This document shows, piece after piece, positions 11,787-24,174 of a stretch of 64,000 bases of DNA. Below the pieces are notes generated by a model. That model was not told the origin of the DNA. It worked only from the letters and a program-made list of their open reading frames with translations, and ran no database searches. A program made the position numbers and the translations under genes. This DNA comes from Bigelowiella natans CCMP2755 (lineage: Eukaryota; Cercozoa; Chlorarachniophyceae): positions 7,501-71,500 of the forward strand of contig ADNK01002829.1 of the NCBI GenBank assembly GCA_000320545.1, in the 5' to 3' direction. Every line of letters starts with the position of its first letter. Position 1 is the first letter of the stretch.

Positions 11787-12430
11787 CTATTTTAAGCGAA
11801 AGGCCAGACATTTTTCAGTTGCAGAAAGCAAAACACTCCTGATATTTGTAAGGCAATTTGTTCTAGTGTTTATCCTTTGGTATCCATATTATTCTAATTT
11901 GGCCAGTAACATCAGTAATGTGGTCATGGTAGATAGCACACATAGCTGAACTGAAATATTTCGTCTGCTTAAATCCAGGAATAGGCAGGAAATCCTAGGA
12001 AATCCTAGGAAATCTAGGAAATCCTGAAATCCTGAAATCCTAGGAAATCCGTTTTTTCTAGTTCAAACTCGACTTCCAGAAAAACGATGCTCGGCGTCAC
12101 AAACCACCTCGAGAAATTTCATGGAGATCACTGGTAGATCGAGTGTGAAAGTGTGGAGAATTTGCCAAAAACAAAAAGAAAATGGCTCTTCTGACAATCA
12201 TCGTACGACAAACAAGGCTCTGAAATGCACAGTGTAGATGCGACATGTTCTTTTGGTTGGTAACGTAGTCGACATCATCTGCCTGCCATGTCTCGGAGAG
12301 GATATCTCCTGCTTACCCGGCCCTCACTCCCCAGCGGGCTGTAGTATCTATCACCCCTTGGTAAAGTAACTGCACAGTGTTTTTGCAGCCTAAAGTGCCT
12401 GCATTGGAGGCTGATAATTCAGGGGCTAAA

Positions 12431-12931
12431 ATGGCTGAAGCGGATTCCAGAGGAGCAACTCAAAATCATGATGTAAGCGAATCATTTCGATCTTTTCCGC
12501 AGTTGTACGTTGATTTAAAAAAACAAATACAGGATGAAGAAAGCGTACACAAGGAGCAGCAACAGCATCATGTTTCGAATTGGTTTAGATGTCGCATTCC
12601 AGCTCCAAGTTCTAGATGTCACCTATTTTTATTTCCTTTCGCTGGGGGTGATGGAGATGGTTTGTTTGCAAGTTGGCTCAAAATTATCCCCTCCTCTGTG
12701 TTTGAGGTATAATATCTAACTCATTTATCGTCAAATATTCTTTGTCGTGCATTTCAATTTTCCCCGTGCCTTTTCCCCCCCTTTGCCGAACTTGGAGTTG
12801 CGGGTCGCAAACCCAATTAAATTGTCATCATCTTACTCATTTAACCTACTCCTTAAATTTACTCTTTTATTTTTTAACTTTTCCCCTTATTTTCTCATAA
12901 TGTTACGTCAACCCTTGCCTTTGGATTTGAT

Positions 12932-12972
<41 letters not shown>

Positions 12973-13183
12973 GTAGGTTCACACGCTAACACTGCCTGGT
13001 AGGGGGAGGCTAAGTGACGAAAAGCTGATCACCTCCATGCCAGAAATTGCAGGGAAATGTGCTGAAGAAATTCGACATATCATCCGAAAACACCCTTTAC
13101 CAATAGCATTCTTTGGTGCAAGTCTTGGTTGCTTAGTTGCGTATGAGACAGCCAGAATCCTGATGATGGATGAAGAAAAGGTC

Positions 13184-13215
<32 letters not shown>

Positions 13216-14530
13216 TGTAGCAGCTGGAAAACTGCTGCACCTTTTCGTTGCCGGTCATGTCGCCCCAAAAGAATTCTGCAAGGTTGCTGATCCTAAAATT
13301 TCCGTACTTCGGATCAAGATAATCAATGGAGAGATAATTTCCTCATTTCTCGTTTAGCGCAGTGATATATTGAGTTTGTTTGGCGTTTATGACTTTCACC
13401 ATCATCATCATCATCGTATCATATCCACCACCATTCCTCAGGAAAGAAGCACCATGGAAGCCTCTCAACGTATAAGTCGTCTCCCAGATAAGAAATTTAA
13501 AAGCGCACTACTCAAGTACAATCTTGTCGATGCTGCTCTTCTTGAAGGTATGGATGAAATCGATAAAGAGAGGGTGGAGAGAAAAAGGCACCGTCATCTA
13601 GCTTTAATATAACAAAGACCTCACTGATTTTCCTCTGCTCTGCCTCACTCATAATAATTTTTGTAGATGAAGAATTCTCCTCGATGTTTTTGCCGATAAT
13701 ACGTGCGGACCTTACGCTGGATGAATCTTACGAATTTGATGAAAATGTCAGTGGGTTTTAGTGTGGCGGTGGTGATGCTAGTAATTGCTTAAGAACAAAT
13801 TAACAACTACACCTCAATTTATGGTTTCCTGCTAATGTTGTAGCTGAGATGAGAGGCTTATGAAGTTCTCTATGTGAAAAGCAATAATTGAATCGTACAG
13901 GTGCATATACTACTGACTTTAGGTACTACTATCCCAAAAGCTTGGATGTCCTATAACTGCGTTCTCAGGAAGTCTAGATGTTGCTGCACTACCATCCAAA
14001 ATGAAACCATGGGGCCAACATTCTTGCACAGGTCATTGATTGTTTATCGATCGATGAAATTACTTCAATACTTATAGAAGATAGACAGTCGATAGGCAAT
14101 CAATCCATGAAAAATTTAGGAGAGAAGAACAACAGCCAATAACCGAGTTAATGCGGCGTGCACCATATAAATTGTCACACTAAGCCAAGATGATGATGGT
14201 TTTTAGTGTTATCATTTGTTTCCATAACACGTTCTCTCCTCCCCCCTCACCAACTACCAACCCCATAGGGCTACTTGATCATCATAAGATATATTCTAAC
14301 GTTGGACATGAGTTCCTATTGAAGGTACCAGTGATAAGCATATACATACTATAATAAAAGATTGTTCTGACTTTATGGTGATTTATTCGCCTGTCTCATT
14401 TTTCTTCCTCCAATGTATTGTTTTTCTTTTTTTCTTCTTCCTCCTCCTCCTTTTCCTTCTCTTCCTTCCCCTCCCAGTGTTATCGAGAGCTTGCTGAGGA
14501 AGTGTGCTGCACCTTGTTGTCGGGGCCTTT
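12431..14530 (+). other. Type II-like thioesterase domain (exons 1-7)
   Basis: Residues about 55-315 of the megasynthase. Motifs follow the alpha/beta-hydrolase thioesterases that accompany NRPS and PKS systems: HLFLFPFAGGDGDG, LTLPGRGR, the nucleophile motif FFGASLGC (Ser141), PITAFSGSLD (Asp275) and NVGHEFLL (His306). Such enzymes normally are separate proteins that clear wrongly loaded carriers, or C-terminal domains that release product. Here it is N-terminal. A serine run from a (TCA)n repeat sits at 13186-13215 inside the lid region. Confidence 0.85.
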
Positions 14531-14685
14531 AATGGAGCCGTGGCACTCTCTGGTTATTCGACAATCTACTATCACACCTCGAGTTCCTGCAATCGTTCAT
14601 CATACAGGTAGGAGGTGTTGGTGGTGGTGGAGATGGTGACAGTGATGATGATGATGATGATGGTGGCTATAGTGATAGTCCACTT

Positions 14686-14721
<36 letters not shown>

Positions 14722-15079
14722 TAAATCGTCAGTAATAAACTAATCATCGTTCACTACTACTACTATTATGTTAAATCGTCAGTAATAAACTAATGGACGA
14801 AAAGGTTGATACTTATACATAGCTTTGTCTCCTCCTTCTCCTCCTCCTCATTTTTATTATTATTATTATTATTTATTATTGTTTTACTATTATTATTATA
14901 TTATGATTGATTCAGGCCCGGGGTCTAAACCAACCCTTACCCTTGGTGAGTTTGTTGCACAAGCACATCGACTGGCATCATTGTTATGGAAAAGGTAGTG
15001 GAGTAGTGTTGTATGTTAGATGATAGAAACGGCGATGGGAGATCTGCAGTTAGTATAATAATATGGTAATACCTGGAAA

Positions 15080-15131
<52 letters not shown>

Positions 15132-15539
15132 GAGAAAGATGACTAAATTGAATCAAATCCAGCAAAAAAAAGAATGTTAATCATTTCTATTAGCTTCTAC
15201 CACGCTTCCCCTTCTTCTCTTTCGAATTTACTACACTAACTCTCACTTTTGTGGTATTTCATTTATTCTCTCACATCACGCCCTTTCTCCTCTTCCTTAC
15301 ATTTTTATTCAACATGTACTATTTGTATGTGACTTGTAGTGTCTGTCTACTGGTGCTGTACTAGCTCTTTTCCTCATTTTTATTATTCTGGTACTTATTA
15401 CTCACATGATCGTCGGCTAATCATTCATCACCAATTAGAGGAGTGAGAGCACGCAGTAATGTTTTGATGGTCGCTCCGTCTTCGTTTCTGGGCATTCTTA
15501 CTATGTTGGCAGCAAATATATGCGGGTATAATAGTAGTC

Positions 15540-15571
<32 letters not shown>

Positions 15572-16042
15572 CGTAGTTGTAATAGTAGTTGTAATAGTGG
15601 TTGTAGTGTGGTAGCTGCGGCAGTTGCTAGCAAATAATACTACCGAGTATGAGTGGTGTAAGCAGATAGTATGATGATGTCGTTGTAGTAACGTATGCAT
15701 CATTCACTTTTGTTGTTTCCCCTTTCTTCTTCCTCTTTTCTTCTCCTCCGTCCTTGCTTCTAACAAACCTTCTATTGTATTCTCTCCCTCCTATTTCCTT
15801 CTAATGAACCTACAAACTGTCGCATTTTCAGGGCTCGTGCCATTCCATGCAATCCATCTGCTCTTGTTCTAGACATCAAAACACGTAATGCAGAAGGATA
15901 ATCATCATCATCACTCATACGAGAGCGAGAGGAAATTCGACTAAAATAATGGATGAGACGTCCCCACGTTGAGACAGAGCAAATGCATCCTCTTTCTCTT
16001 CCTTCTCCTCCTCCTCCTCCTCCTCCTCCTCCTCCTCCTCCA

Positions 16043-16079
<37 letters not shown>

Positions 16080-18496
16080 GTTATCTTTTCTGCTACTACT
16101 AGGAATTTCCGACTTGAAGCCTGCAGTGATAGTCGTATCGAGCACAATGGCGACAATGACGAATTGGGAAACAAAAAGTGTTCCATCAAATAATGGCAGC
16201 GAAAGCAGCAGTAACAGCAACACCAGCAACCGAACAGTGAAGGTACATCCTTTTGCTGCTCTCTGATTCTACATGCACATTTGTTGTAGCACTATCTATT
16301 TATCAAATAATGCATGCCAGCATGCCATATCCTAGATGCTATTATTATTACCGTGATAATCGTTGTCTATCTTCTTTGTTTCTTCTTCTTTGTTTCTTCT
16401 TCTTCTTCTTCCGTATTAGCGGCACCTGCTGCCTACATGGGCGGAGGAAGCTGCAAACTCCGGCATTGTTGTTCTTACCCAGACACAAGTAGAGAAGATC
16501 ATAGTTACTTTGGATGAAGAAGAAGAAGATGGTAGAGACGATGATCGTTTTGGAAGTTCCTTAAACCAAGTAAAGTATGAGAAAATAGAACTAGACGATG
16601 TAAGTTTCATCTCATACACAAGTGGGACAACAGGACTGCCAAAGGGAATGCCTCTCACCCACCGTAACGTAGCGAACAACACAAACTGGAGAATGTTTGC
16701 CCTACGCATGGACTATGGCGACGTATTTGCTCTTTCAATATTTTGGTGGTGGTACTGGTTTATTCCGTTACTGCAAGGAGCCTCAGTAACTCTTATCCCT
16801 CCTCATACTCTAGTGGATGTGGAATCACTTTGTAACTGTATCTCAATGAGGAAGATATCACAGCTTGACCTTACACCTTCTCTATTAGGGGAAATGTTGA
16901 AGGAACATGCTGGTAGCACTAACAATATCGACTTGATAAAAAAAAATGTCAAATGTGTGGTTTGCTACGGGGAGGCACTACCGCTGGATGTGTGCGAGCT
17001 ATTCCACATACATTTGCCAAGAGCAAGGCTGGTCAACTTATACTCAACAACAGAAAACAATGATCTCACGTATTGCGTAGTAGACGCGCCTCTTGTAGCA
17101 TTAGCGCGTAAATCCAAACTTGGAGTGAGGAATGCACCTATAGGCACTCGTTGTTGGAATGTAGATCTTCATCTTGTTCCCTTTGAAGAAGGGGGAGATA
17201 GAGAACAAGAGCAACAAGAAGAAACAGAACAACACGGTGCTAGTAGTAGTAGTAGTAATAGCAGTAGTCACAAGAAGGACAGCAATGACCCATTCTCTCC
17301 CAAAAAGACTAGTAATACTTCTACTAACATCAAGTACGAGTTGTTTGCAAGCGGTATTGCTCTCCCACCAAAGAGTGGTTATATCAACCGTGAGAATTCA
17401 AACAAGAAGGCATTCACGACACTAGCAAATGGGAAGAGAGTTTACCGATGTGGTGACCTTGTTACTATAATTACGTCGTCGTCGTCTTCTTCAGACATTA
17501 TTCCTGAAGATGACAATGATGATGAAGATGATAATGTCAGTACTAGAGTTAGGATGAGCAAGAATCATCATATGGTAGTTCTAGGTCGTGCAGATGAGGT
17601 TGTAAATGTGCGTGGGTACAGAGTTGGTATTCCAGAGGTAACAGACGCCCTGCGGAGAACTACCGGTGTTGAAGACGCCTTGGTGTTGTTTCATCGGCGA
17701 ACCAATACTTTAGCTGCATTTGTGGTATATAACAAAAGTAGCAGCAGCAGCAGCAGCAGCAGAAATAACAACGACGACGATGATGATACTGCAAATAATG
17801 ATAAAGGTGCTGATGATACTGGTCAAACTAGTCTAGTGAAAGAAGCAGCAGCAGCAGCAGCAGTATTACCGGCACAAACATCATCATCAGTAGTATCTGA
17901 AGCAGCCATCATCCGTACACTACGCAATGAGTTGAGACAATGCCTAGAGAGGCAGGCAATACCTTCGAAGATCCTGCTATTAACTCACTTTCCCACTAAT
18001 CACCGTGGAAAAGTTGACCGAAAACAATTGTTCAGATTCTTGGATCACAGCAGAACTAAGATCCCTGATGACTACAAACTAAAAGGAATAGCAGCATCAG
18101 CAGCATCAGCACCACCACCACCACCAACAACAACAACAATTGAGTCTTCTTCTTCCTCCCGTTCATATCTCGGTCCTCCTAACCAACAACCCTCAACGCT
18201 TTCTTCGTCCACTACAACCATGCGACACTGTATTTTACGAGTTAAAGAAGTATGGGCCAGTGTTCTAGAGCTTGATCAGGTGTCAGCAATCAATCTAAAA
18301 AACGATGATGATTTCTTTGAAGTTGGTGGTCATTCACTGCTGGTAATTAAACTTGCCAAGAGACTGGATCTAACAATGCCGCAGATCATGGCAGCACGTA
18401 CTGTAATTGAGCAAGCTAGAATATTGAATGAAAAGCAGAAAATGAAGATGAATAATCGTAATCATCATCATCGCAACATATGGGACAAAATGGTGG

Positions 18497-18529
<33 letters not shown>

Positions 18530-18969
18530 TATCATCCCCCTCCTCCCTCTCTCTGTCGTCTTTCTCACCTGCACTGCAGCATCAGCAGCAACCAATTGCT
18601 GTCATTGGGCTTTCTGGCCGATATCCTAATGCTGGCACTCCCTCAGAATTCTTTAAAAATCTTCAAAAGATTACTGATTGTTTCCAGGATCTGACTGCAG
18701 AGGAGATGATAAGAGCAGGAGTCTCAAAAGCAGGGATTCCAGGTTGGGTTGCAAGAGCTGCTTGTGTTCCTCCTCATCTTGTTGAGAACTTCGATCATAA
18801 ACACTTCAAAATGGGTCTTAACGAAAGCAAACTCACAGATCCAAATCAAAGAGTACTGTTAGAAGTTGCCTATGAGGCCATTGAAGATGCTGGATATGAC
18901 CCTTTCACTTTGGATGATGGGAGACGTGCGGAGGAAGATGAGGGGAAGAGAAGACGACTAAGAAAGGTT

Positions 18970-19000
<31 letters not shown>

Positions 19001-20611
19001 GAGGAGGAGGAGGAGGAGGAGGAGGAGTAGGAGGAGGAGGAGGAGGAGGAGGAGGAGGAGTAGGTGTTTTCATGGCAGGACCGTCTCTTCCTACATATCT
19101 GATCAACTGTGTCAAAAAGGATCTTTCACAGACAATGTTGTATCATCCGGGCGAGTATGTGCGGTTAGAGCTAGGAAATGATAAGGACTACATAGCACCT
19201 AGAATCTCTTTTTGCTTTGGATTTACGGGACCATCGAGAACTATACAATCTGCATGCAGTTCTTCCTTGGTATGTGTCGTTGAGGCTGTAGAAGCAATAC
19301 GAAGTGGTAAGTGCAGTATGGCGCTTGCAGGAGGAATATCTATCCAATGTCCTCAAAAAACAGGTTATCTTTATCAAGATGGCATGGTTTTGTCTCCTGA
19401 TGGGCGTGTGCGTCCTTTTGATGCAAAGGCGAGAGGAACAATATTCACAAACGGAGCTTCCGTCGTGCTCCTTAAGCCATTAGCACAAGCTATTGCAGAC
19501 CGAGATCATATATATGGCGTCATTCGTGGTGTTGCTGACAATAACGATGGTAATCGTGAAAAACGTTTCTTTGCTGCCCCCTCGGCCAAAGGGCAGAGTG
19601 AAGTGGTGACAGCAGCGCTTAAAAATGCATGTTTAAGGCCTTCAAATATCTCATACCTCGAAGCTCATGGTACTGGTACACTTGTTGGGGATCCAATAGA
19701 ATTTGAAGGGCTATGTAGAGTCTTTAGTCCGGATGCAACTGCTGCTCCACGATCAAAGCAATGGTGTGCTCTTGGTTCTGTTAAAGGACATATTGGACAT
19801 CCTAACACTGCAGCTGGGGTTTGCGCTCTTACTAAGGTACTGCTCATGCTCAAGCACAAAACATTGCTACCTTTGGCAAACTACAGTATGGCAAATCCTG
19901 GCATAGACTTTGCGTCCTCTCCTTTCTATCCATGCCTCAAAGCTACTCGATGGCCCGAGAGAGTCGATGGATCTCCTCGCTACGCGGGAATATCAGCATT
20001 TGGAATGGGAGGCACAAATGCGCATATAGTGCTTGAAGAATACGCCGAACACGACGACGATGTTGACTTACACACATGCCGAAAGCATGATCTGATAATT
20101 CTTTCTGGTCGCACCCCATTTTCTTTAGCATATAATGCAAAAAGGCTGGCCGATTTCTTTCTCCAGAAGCTAAAGCAGAAGGACCGAGATCATCCAATAT
20201 CATCATCTTCTTCTTCTTCTTCTTCTTCTTCTCCTCATCCTCCTCAATTTCTTCTTTCAAACGCCAGCTTCACGTTAGCATGTGGGCGCCATCATTTCCC
20301 TCAGTATCGATGGTACTGTGTCGCGGCCACCGTATCAGAAGCTAGAGAAAAGCTCACGAAATTCTTTTCAAAGAAAGAGAAAGAGCTACAAGAGAAAAAG
20401 AAAAGCAAAGTTAATAAGCACAGTAACGGCAATAAATACGACGACGACGATAGTAGTAATTTCGATGTGATTTGGATGTTTTCTGGACAAGGGTCGCAGT
20501 ATAAAGGTATGGGGTTAGGTCTGTACAGAGCATTTCCCATCTATCGTCGTGCTATTGACCGTTGCTCTCAGATACTAGGCTACCCAGTTTTGCTGCCTGC
20601 TGATCATACCG

Positions 20612-20648
<37 letters not shown>

Positions 20649-23600
20649 TAAAATACCAACTGCTTCTTCCAGGCCGCCACCTCCTTCAACGAGTGCTCGT
20701 TGGTCTCAAGTCGCTGTATTTTCCACATCATACGCACTGAGTGTGCTACTACAAAGCTTGGGAATAAAACCCTCTGCTGTTGTTGGACATAGTGCGGGTG
20801 AGTATGCAGCAGCTGTTGCTTGTGGTATTATGACCATGGAACAAGCCTTAACGCTTCTCGAACACAGAGGTAGAATTATGGATGAGTGTATGGCAGATGG
20901 GTCCATGCTCGCTGTCTTCTCTTCCGCAACTAAAGTAGAGACTTGGCTTAGAAGAGGAGGAGGAGGAGGAGGAGGAGCTGGAGCTGCTGAAAAAGTGCCA
21001 TCATCATCATCATCATCATTCAGCGATGTAACTATAGCATGTGATAATGCTCCTGACCGAGTGGTGGTGTCAGGTCCTCAGGAATCTATCTTAGCCTTCA
21101 AAAAATTTGTGGAAACAAATCATACAGCTCGTGCAATTCTTATCCCAACTGCAAAAGCGTTTCACTCTAGCTTTGTGAGTGAGGAGATACAAGACAGATA
21201 CCGACAGACCATGCACAGTGTTGAGTTGGGTATTGTAGGTGGTTTAAGTAACCATCACATAAGAATGGCATGCAATATAAGTGGGAAGTTTCTCGATGAA
21301 AAGGCTGCTATGGATCCTGAAAGGTGGGTGCAGCAAATGCGTGCTCCGGTCAGATTCAGAGATTGCATCGAGACTCTAATGAGGATGAACGACAATGATG
21401 ATAATGAGGATACTGAAGAAGAAGAAGAAGAAGAAGAAGAAGAAGAAGAAGAGGAGGAGGAGAAAGAGGATAAAGAAGAAAAGAAAATCCAAGAAATGAC
21501 AAGGAGGAGGAGGAGGAAAGGACGCAAAAAGAAAACGACAAGGAGGAGGAGGAGGAGGAAACTATTTATCGAGCTTGGCCCTGGAAAGAATCTTGCATCA
21601 CTCGCACGCCGTTGTGTTGAGAGATTTGGTAAGGAGGAGGATGATGATGACGGAGTTAACGACAAACATGATTCTTCATTCATCAGCATGGGAAGGCATC
21701 CTAGAGACTCCTCATCTGATGTTGAAGTCTTCCTTTCCAGCTTAGGAGAGATATGGAAACATGCACAACAAGACATCAAGATTCACTGGAATATCTTATT
21801 CTCCAGCGCCTTTTACAATACTAATGATGACGACTTGAAGAAGAAAGATAACGATTCTACAATAAGGGACAACGAAATGGAAATGATGATGAGGATGGAA
21901 AAGATGGCTGCTCCACTAAGAAGAATTTCACTGCCTACATACGCGTTTGATCGTGTTCCTTGTTGGATTGGAAATGCTACTGACAAGGATGATTTTAGTA
22001 ATAATACCAAGGGACAGAAGAAGAACGGAAAAGATGCTGATGGTGATGATATTACGAGCAACATTAAAAACGACAACGACAACAACAACGAGGAGGGAAT
22101 CATATACCAGGTAGGATGGCAGCAGTATGAAAAGCACGAATCATTTCCACCTTCCCTGTTCTCCCCCACTTCTTCTCTATCTACTTCCTACCCCTGTCTT
22201 GTACTTGGAAGTAAAAATCGTGAAAACGATCGCGCAAAACAGCTTATTACGAAAACGGGAAAACTTACACTTGTGCAAGAGGACGATGACGACACAAATG
22301 GTGGTTTAAGGATGGCGGTAAAAGCTCGTCGATTAGCCGTGCTAGGTGCTGTTAGCAGTATCGATGATGAGGAGGAGGATATACCAACTTTGTCAAAAAA
22401 GTACACCTTATTACTCCTGAATTTAGTGAAGAATATTGCTAAAGCTTTGGAGGATGAGGAGGGTGAAGAAGAAGAAAAGATGGATAGGAACCTACAACAG
22501 AAACAGCACCGATCACGCGAAACCATGCACGTAGTACTTGTTTTTGACAAGCAGAACGTGGCGTTGGCTGGTGCATGGGGTTTGGTAAAAGTAGCGGCGC
22601 TGGAGTTCAAAAGCGATATTCATTTTACGCGTATCATGGTTGTTGCAGGGGGAGGGAATGGAAGAGCAGGAGGAGAGAGAAAGGCAAGAGAAGGAGAAAA
22701 GTTGTTATCACAAACACTTTCTTCACCATCGATACTAAAGACTCTGATATCGCTCCTCCCGCGCGCTTTCTGCGACACTGCAGCAGTATCCTCCTCCTCC
22801 TCCTCCTCCTCCTCATCATCATCATCATCACGAGCTAGTGAACCACTACCTGCTCCCCAACTATTATTACCACCTGAGAGTATTTATGAGTTGACAACAA
22901 AGACATTCTTCGTACCGAGACTTATGAAGGTAGCAGCAGAGCCACTTTCGGATAACAATAATACCGTTAGTAAGTGTGGGAAAAAGGGCGTTTGGATAGT
23001 GACCGGTGGTAGTCGTGGGATAGGACTGAAAGTAGCGGAGCATTTGGTCAACTATCACGGTGTAAGAATACTCATACTTGCTAGCCGTACTATCCCTTCA
23101 TCTCATCACCCAAGTACGCTACTAGTGGAAGACATGCGGAGAAAGATGAAAGCTACAATTGTGTTCGAAGCGGTCGATGTTACTGATTCTGAACAAGTCA
23201 AAGAGATGCTACAGCGCGCAAGAGGGAAAGGGCCACTACGGGGAATTGTGCACAGTGCTGGTGTGCTGGATGACGGTGTTCTCGTGAATGTAGAAGAATC
23301 GCGTATCAAACATGTGATGAATGTCAAAACCAGTGCCTGGTTCTTGCATAAATATACTGATAAAGACGAGTTAGATATCATGATATTCTTCTCGTCAACA
23401 TCTTCACTCTTTGGCGTGGCTGGACAGGGTAGCTATGTAGCGGCAAATAAGTTCTTAGATTGGCTAGCCGATAAGAGATGCGCGGAGAACATGCCGACTG
23501 TTGCGCTTCAGTGGGGTGCATGGAGCGAGGTAGGAATGTCTGTGGACTCCAAACTAAAACAGCTTGACGGTGAAAAACATCTAAAGCCTTGCCAAGCGCT

Positions 23601-24174
23601 TAACGCCTTCTCAGGTATCCTTACACGTGCTCTGACACTTTCCTCCTCCTCCTCCTCCTCCTCCTCCTCCTCCTCCTCCTCCTCAACTTCGTCCCCTCTT
23701 CTTTCGCACTCAAACAAATTGAGGAACATCGAGAAAGCACGATATGCTGTCGTTGAGGTCACTGACTGGGTGAAGTACTCAAAAACCTTCGAAGAAGGTG
23801 GACATGGCCTTGTCCAACATTTAACGTCGATGAGAAGCATATCTGCCTCTGTTTCTACCACTGGAAGAGAAAAAAAAGAAGAAGGACAAGGAAATAGTGA
23901 GGAAGACGCAAAGGCTACAACAGTTTTGTCTTACTTCAGAAAGAAATTCAAAGATTTCTTTGAGGATGATGAGGGTGATGATGTGGATAGTTATTCATCT
24001 ACTGCTTCTTTAGGAGAGGCAGGTATGGACTCATTAGACTTAATCAATCTCCGTAACGATATCAAAACTCTATTTGGAAAAAATGTTACATTGCCCCTTG
24101 ACCGTTTCTTTGACCGGTCAATTTCTATCAAGCATCTTGCAAAAGAACTTGAGAAAAAAAGAATGAGGGGGTAA
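12431..24174 (+). CDS. Hybrid adenylation-PKS megasynthase with N-terminal thioesterase
   Basis: Twelve exons join with matching phases to about 3058 residues: 12431-12706, 12977-13282, 13442-13547, 13667-13746, 13923-14031, 14269-14324, 14478-14607, 14916-14994, 15439-15525, 15832-15884, 16103-16242, 16420-24174. Domain order is thioesterase, adenylation, carrier, ketosynthase, acyltransferase, ketoreductase, carrier. Exon 7 encodes both the last thioesterase helix and the first adenylation strand, so these are truly fused. It should activate a carboxylic acid, load it on carrier 1, extend once with a malonyl-type unit and reduce the ketone to a hydroxyl. No condensation, dehydratase or enoylreductase domain and no C-terminal release domain is seen. 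Linkers are homopolymers of S, D, E, G, A and Q encoded by trinucleotide repeats. The start ATG has a good AAAATGG context, but the frame is open upstream to an acceptor-like TTTTTGCAG at about 12380-12388, so an earlier exon is possible. Confidence 0.85.
12931..12970. repeat. (TA)n microsatellite ending at a splice acceptor
   Basis: The alternating run in intron 1 of the megasynthase ends six bases before exon 2 (GGGTAG then exon), where a polypyrimidine tract would be expected. Confidence 0.9.
14530..18060 (+). other. Adenylation domain
   Basis: Core motifs are read in order: A3 YTSGTTGLPKG at about residue 540, A5 NLYSTTEN, A7 YRCGDLV, A8 GRADEVVNVRGYR, and A10 NHRGKVDRKQL with the catalytic lysine. 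The A4 region reads FALSIFWWWYWFIPLLQG and lacks the aspartate that binds the alpha-amino group in typical amino-acid-activating domains. That suggests a substrate other than a standard alpha-amino acid, but specificity cannot be read reliably. Long S, D and A runs interrupt the small subdomain. Confidence 0.85.
15083..15137. repeat. (GA)n microsatellite in megasynthase intron 8
   Basis: A long GA run with one interruption. It lies in an intron and does not affect the reading frame. Confidence 0.95.
18217..18430 (+). other. Carrier domain 1
   Basis: A peptidyl/acyl carrier fold with DDFFEVGGHSLLVIKL. The serine in GGHSLL (about residue 1113) is the phosphopantetheine site. It follows the adenylation domain directly, as in a loading module. 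Confidence 0.88.
18592..20050 (+). other. Ketosynthase domain
   Basis: It starts at PIAVIGLSGRYPNA and ends after GMGGTNAHIVLEE. The catalytic triad is present: SACSSSL (Cys about 1420), EAHGTGT, and KGHIGHP in place of the usual KSNIGH, with the histidine kept. Between the N-terminal strands and the active-site half is a glycine-rich insert encoded by (GGA)n at about 19003-19062. Confidence 0.92.
20464..21640 (+). other. Acyltransferase domain
   Basis: WMFSGQGSQYKGMG opens the domain. GHSAGEY carries the nucleophilic serine (about residue 1932). KAFHSSF matches the HAFH-type signature of malonyl-CoA-specific domains rather than YASH of methylmalonyl ones. Poly-Q, poly-G and a long acidic then basic low-complexity insert (about 21410-21560) interrupt it before FIELGPGKNL. 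Confidence 0.9.
22108..24160 (+). other. Ketoreductase domain and terminal carrier
   Basis: The ketoreductase has WIVTGGSRGIGL for NADPH binding, HSAGVLDDG with the LDD motif of B-type reductases, and the catalytic FFSSTSS and GQGSYVAANK with Tyr about 2813. B-type predicts one alcohol configuration by family rules. The final carrier has GEAGMDSLDLINLRN with Ser about 3012 and ends 45 residues later at a TAA. Nothing follows, so release must use another enzyme, the N-terminal thioesterase, or simple hydrolysis. Confidence 0.9.

Noticed and set aside
15915..16229. Minus-strand ORF of serine and glutamate runs
   Set aside because: It is the antisense reading of trinucleotide repeats and of a megasynthase exon.
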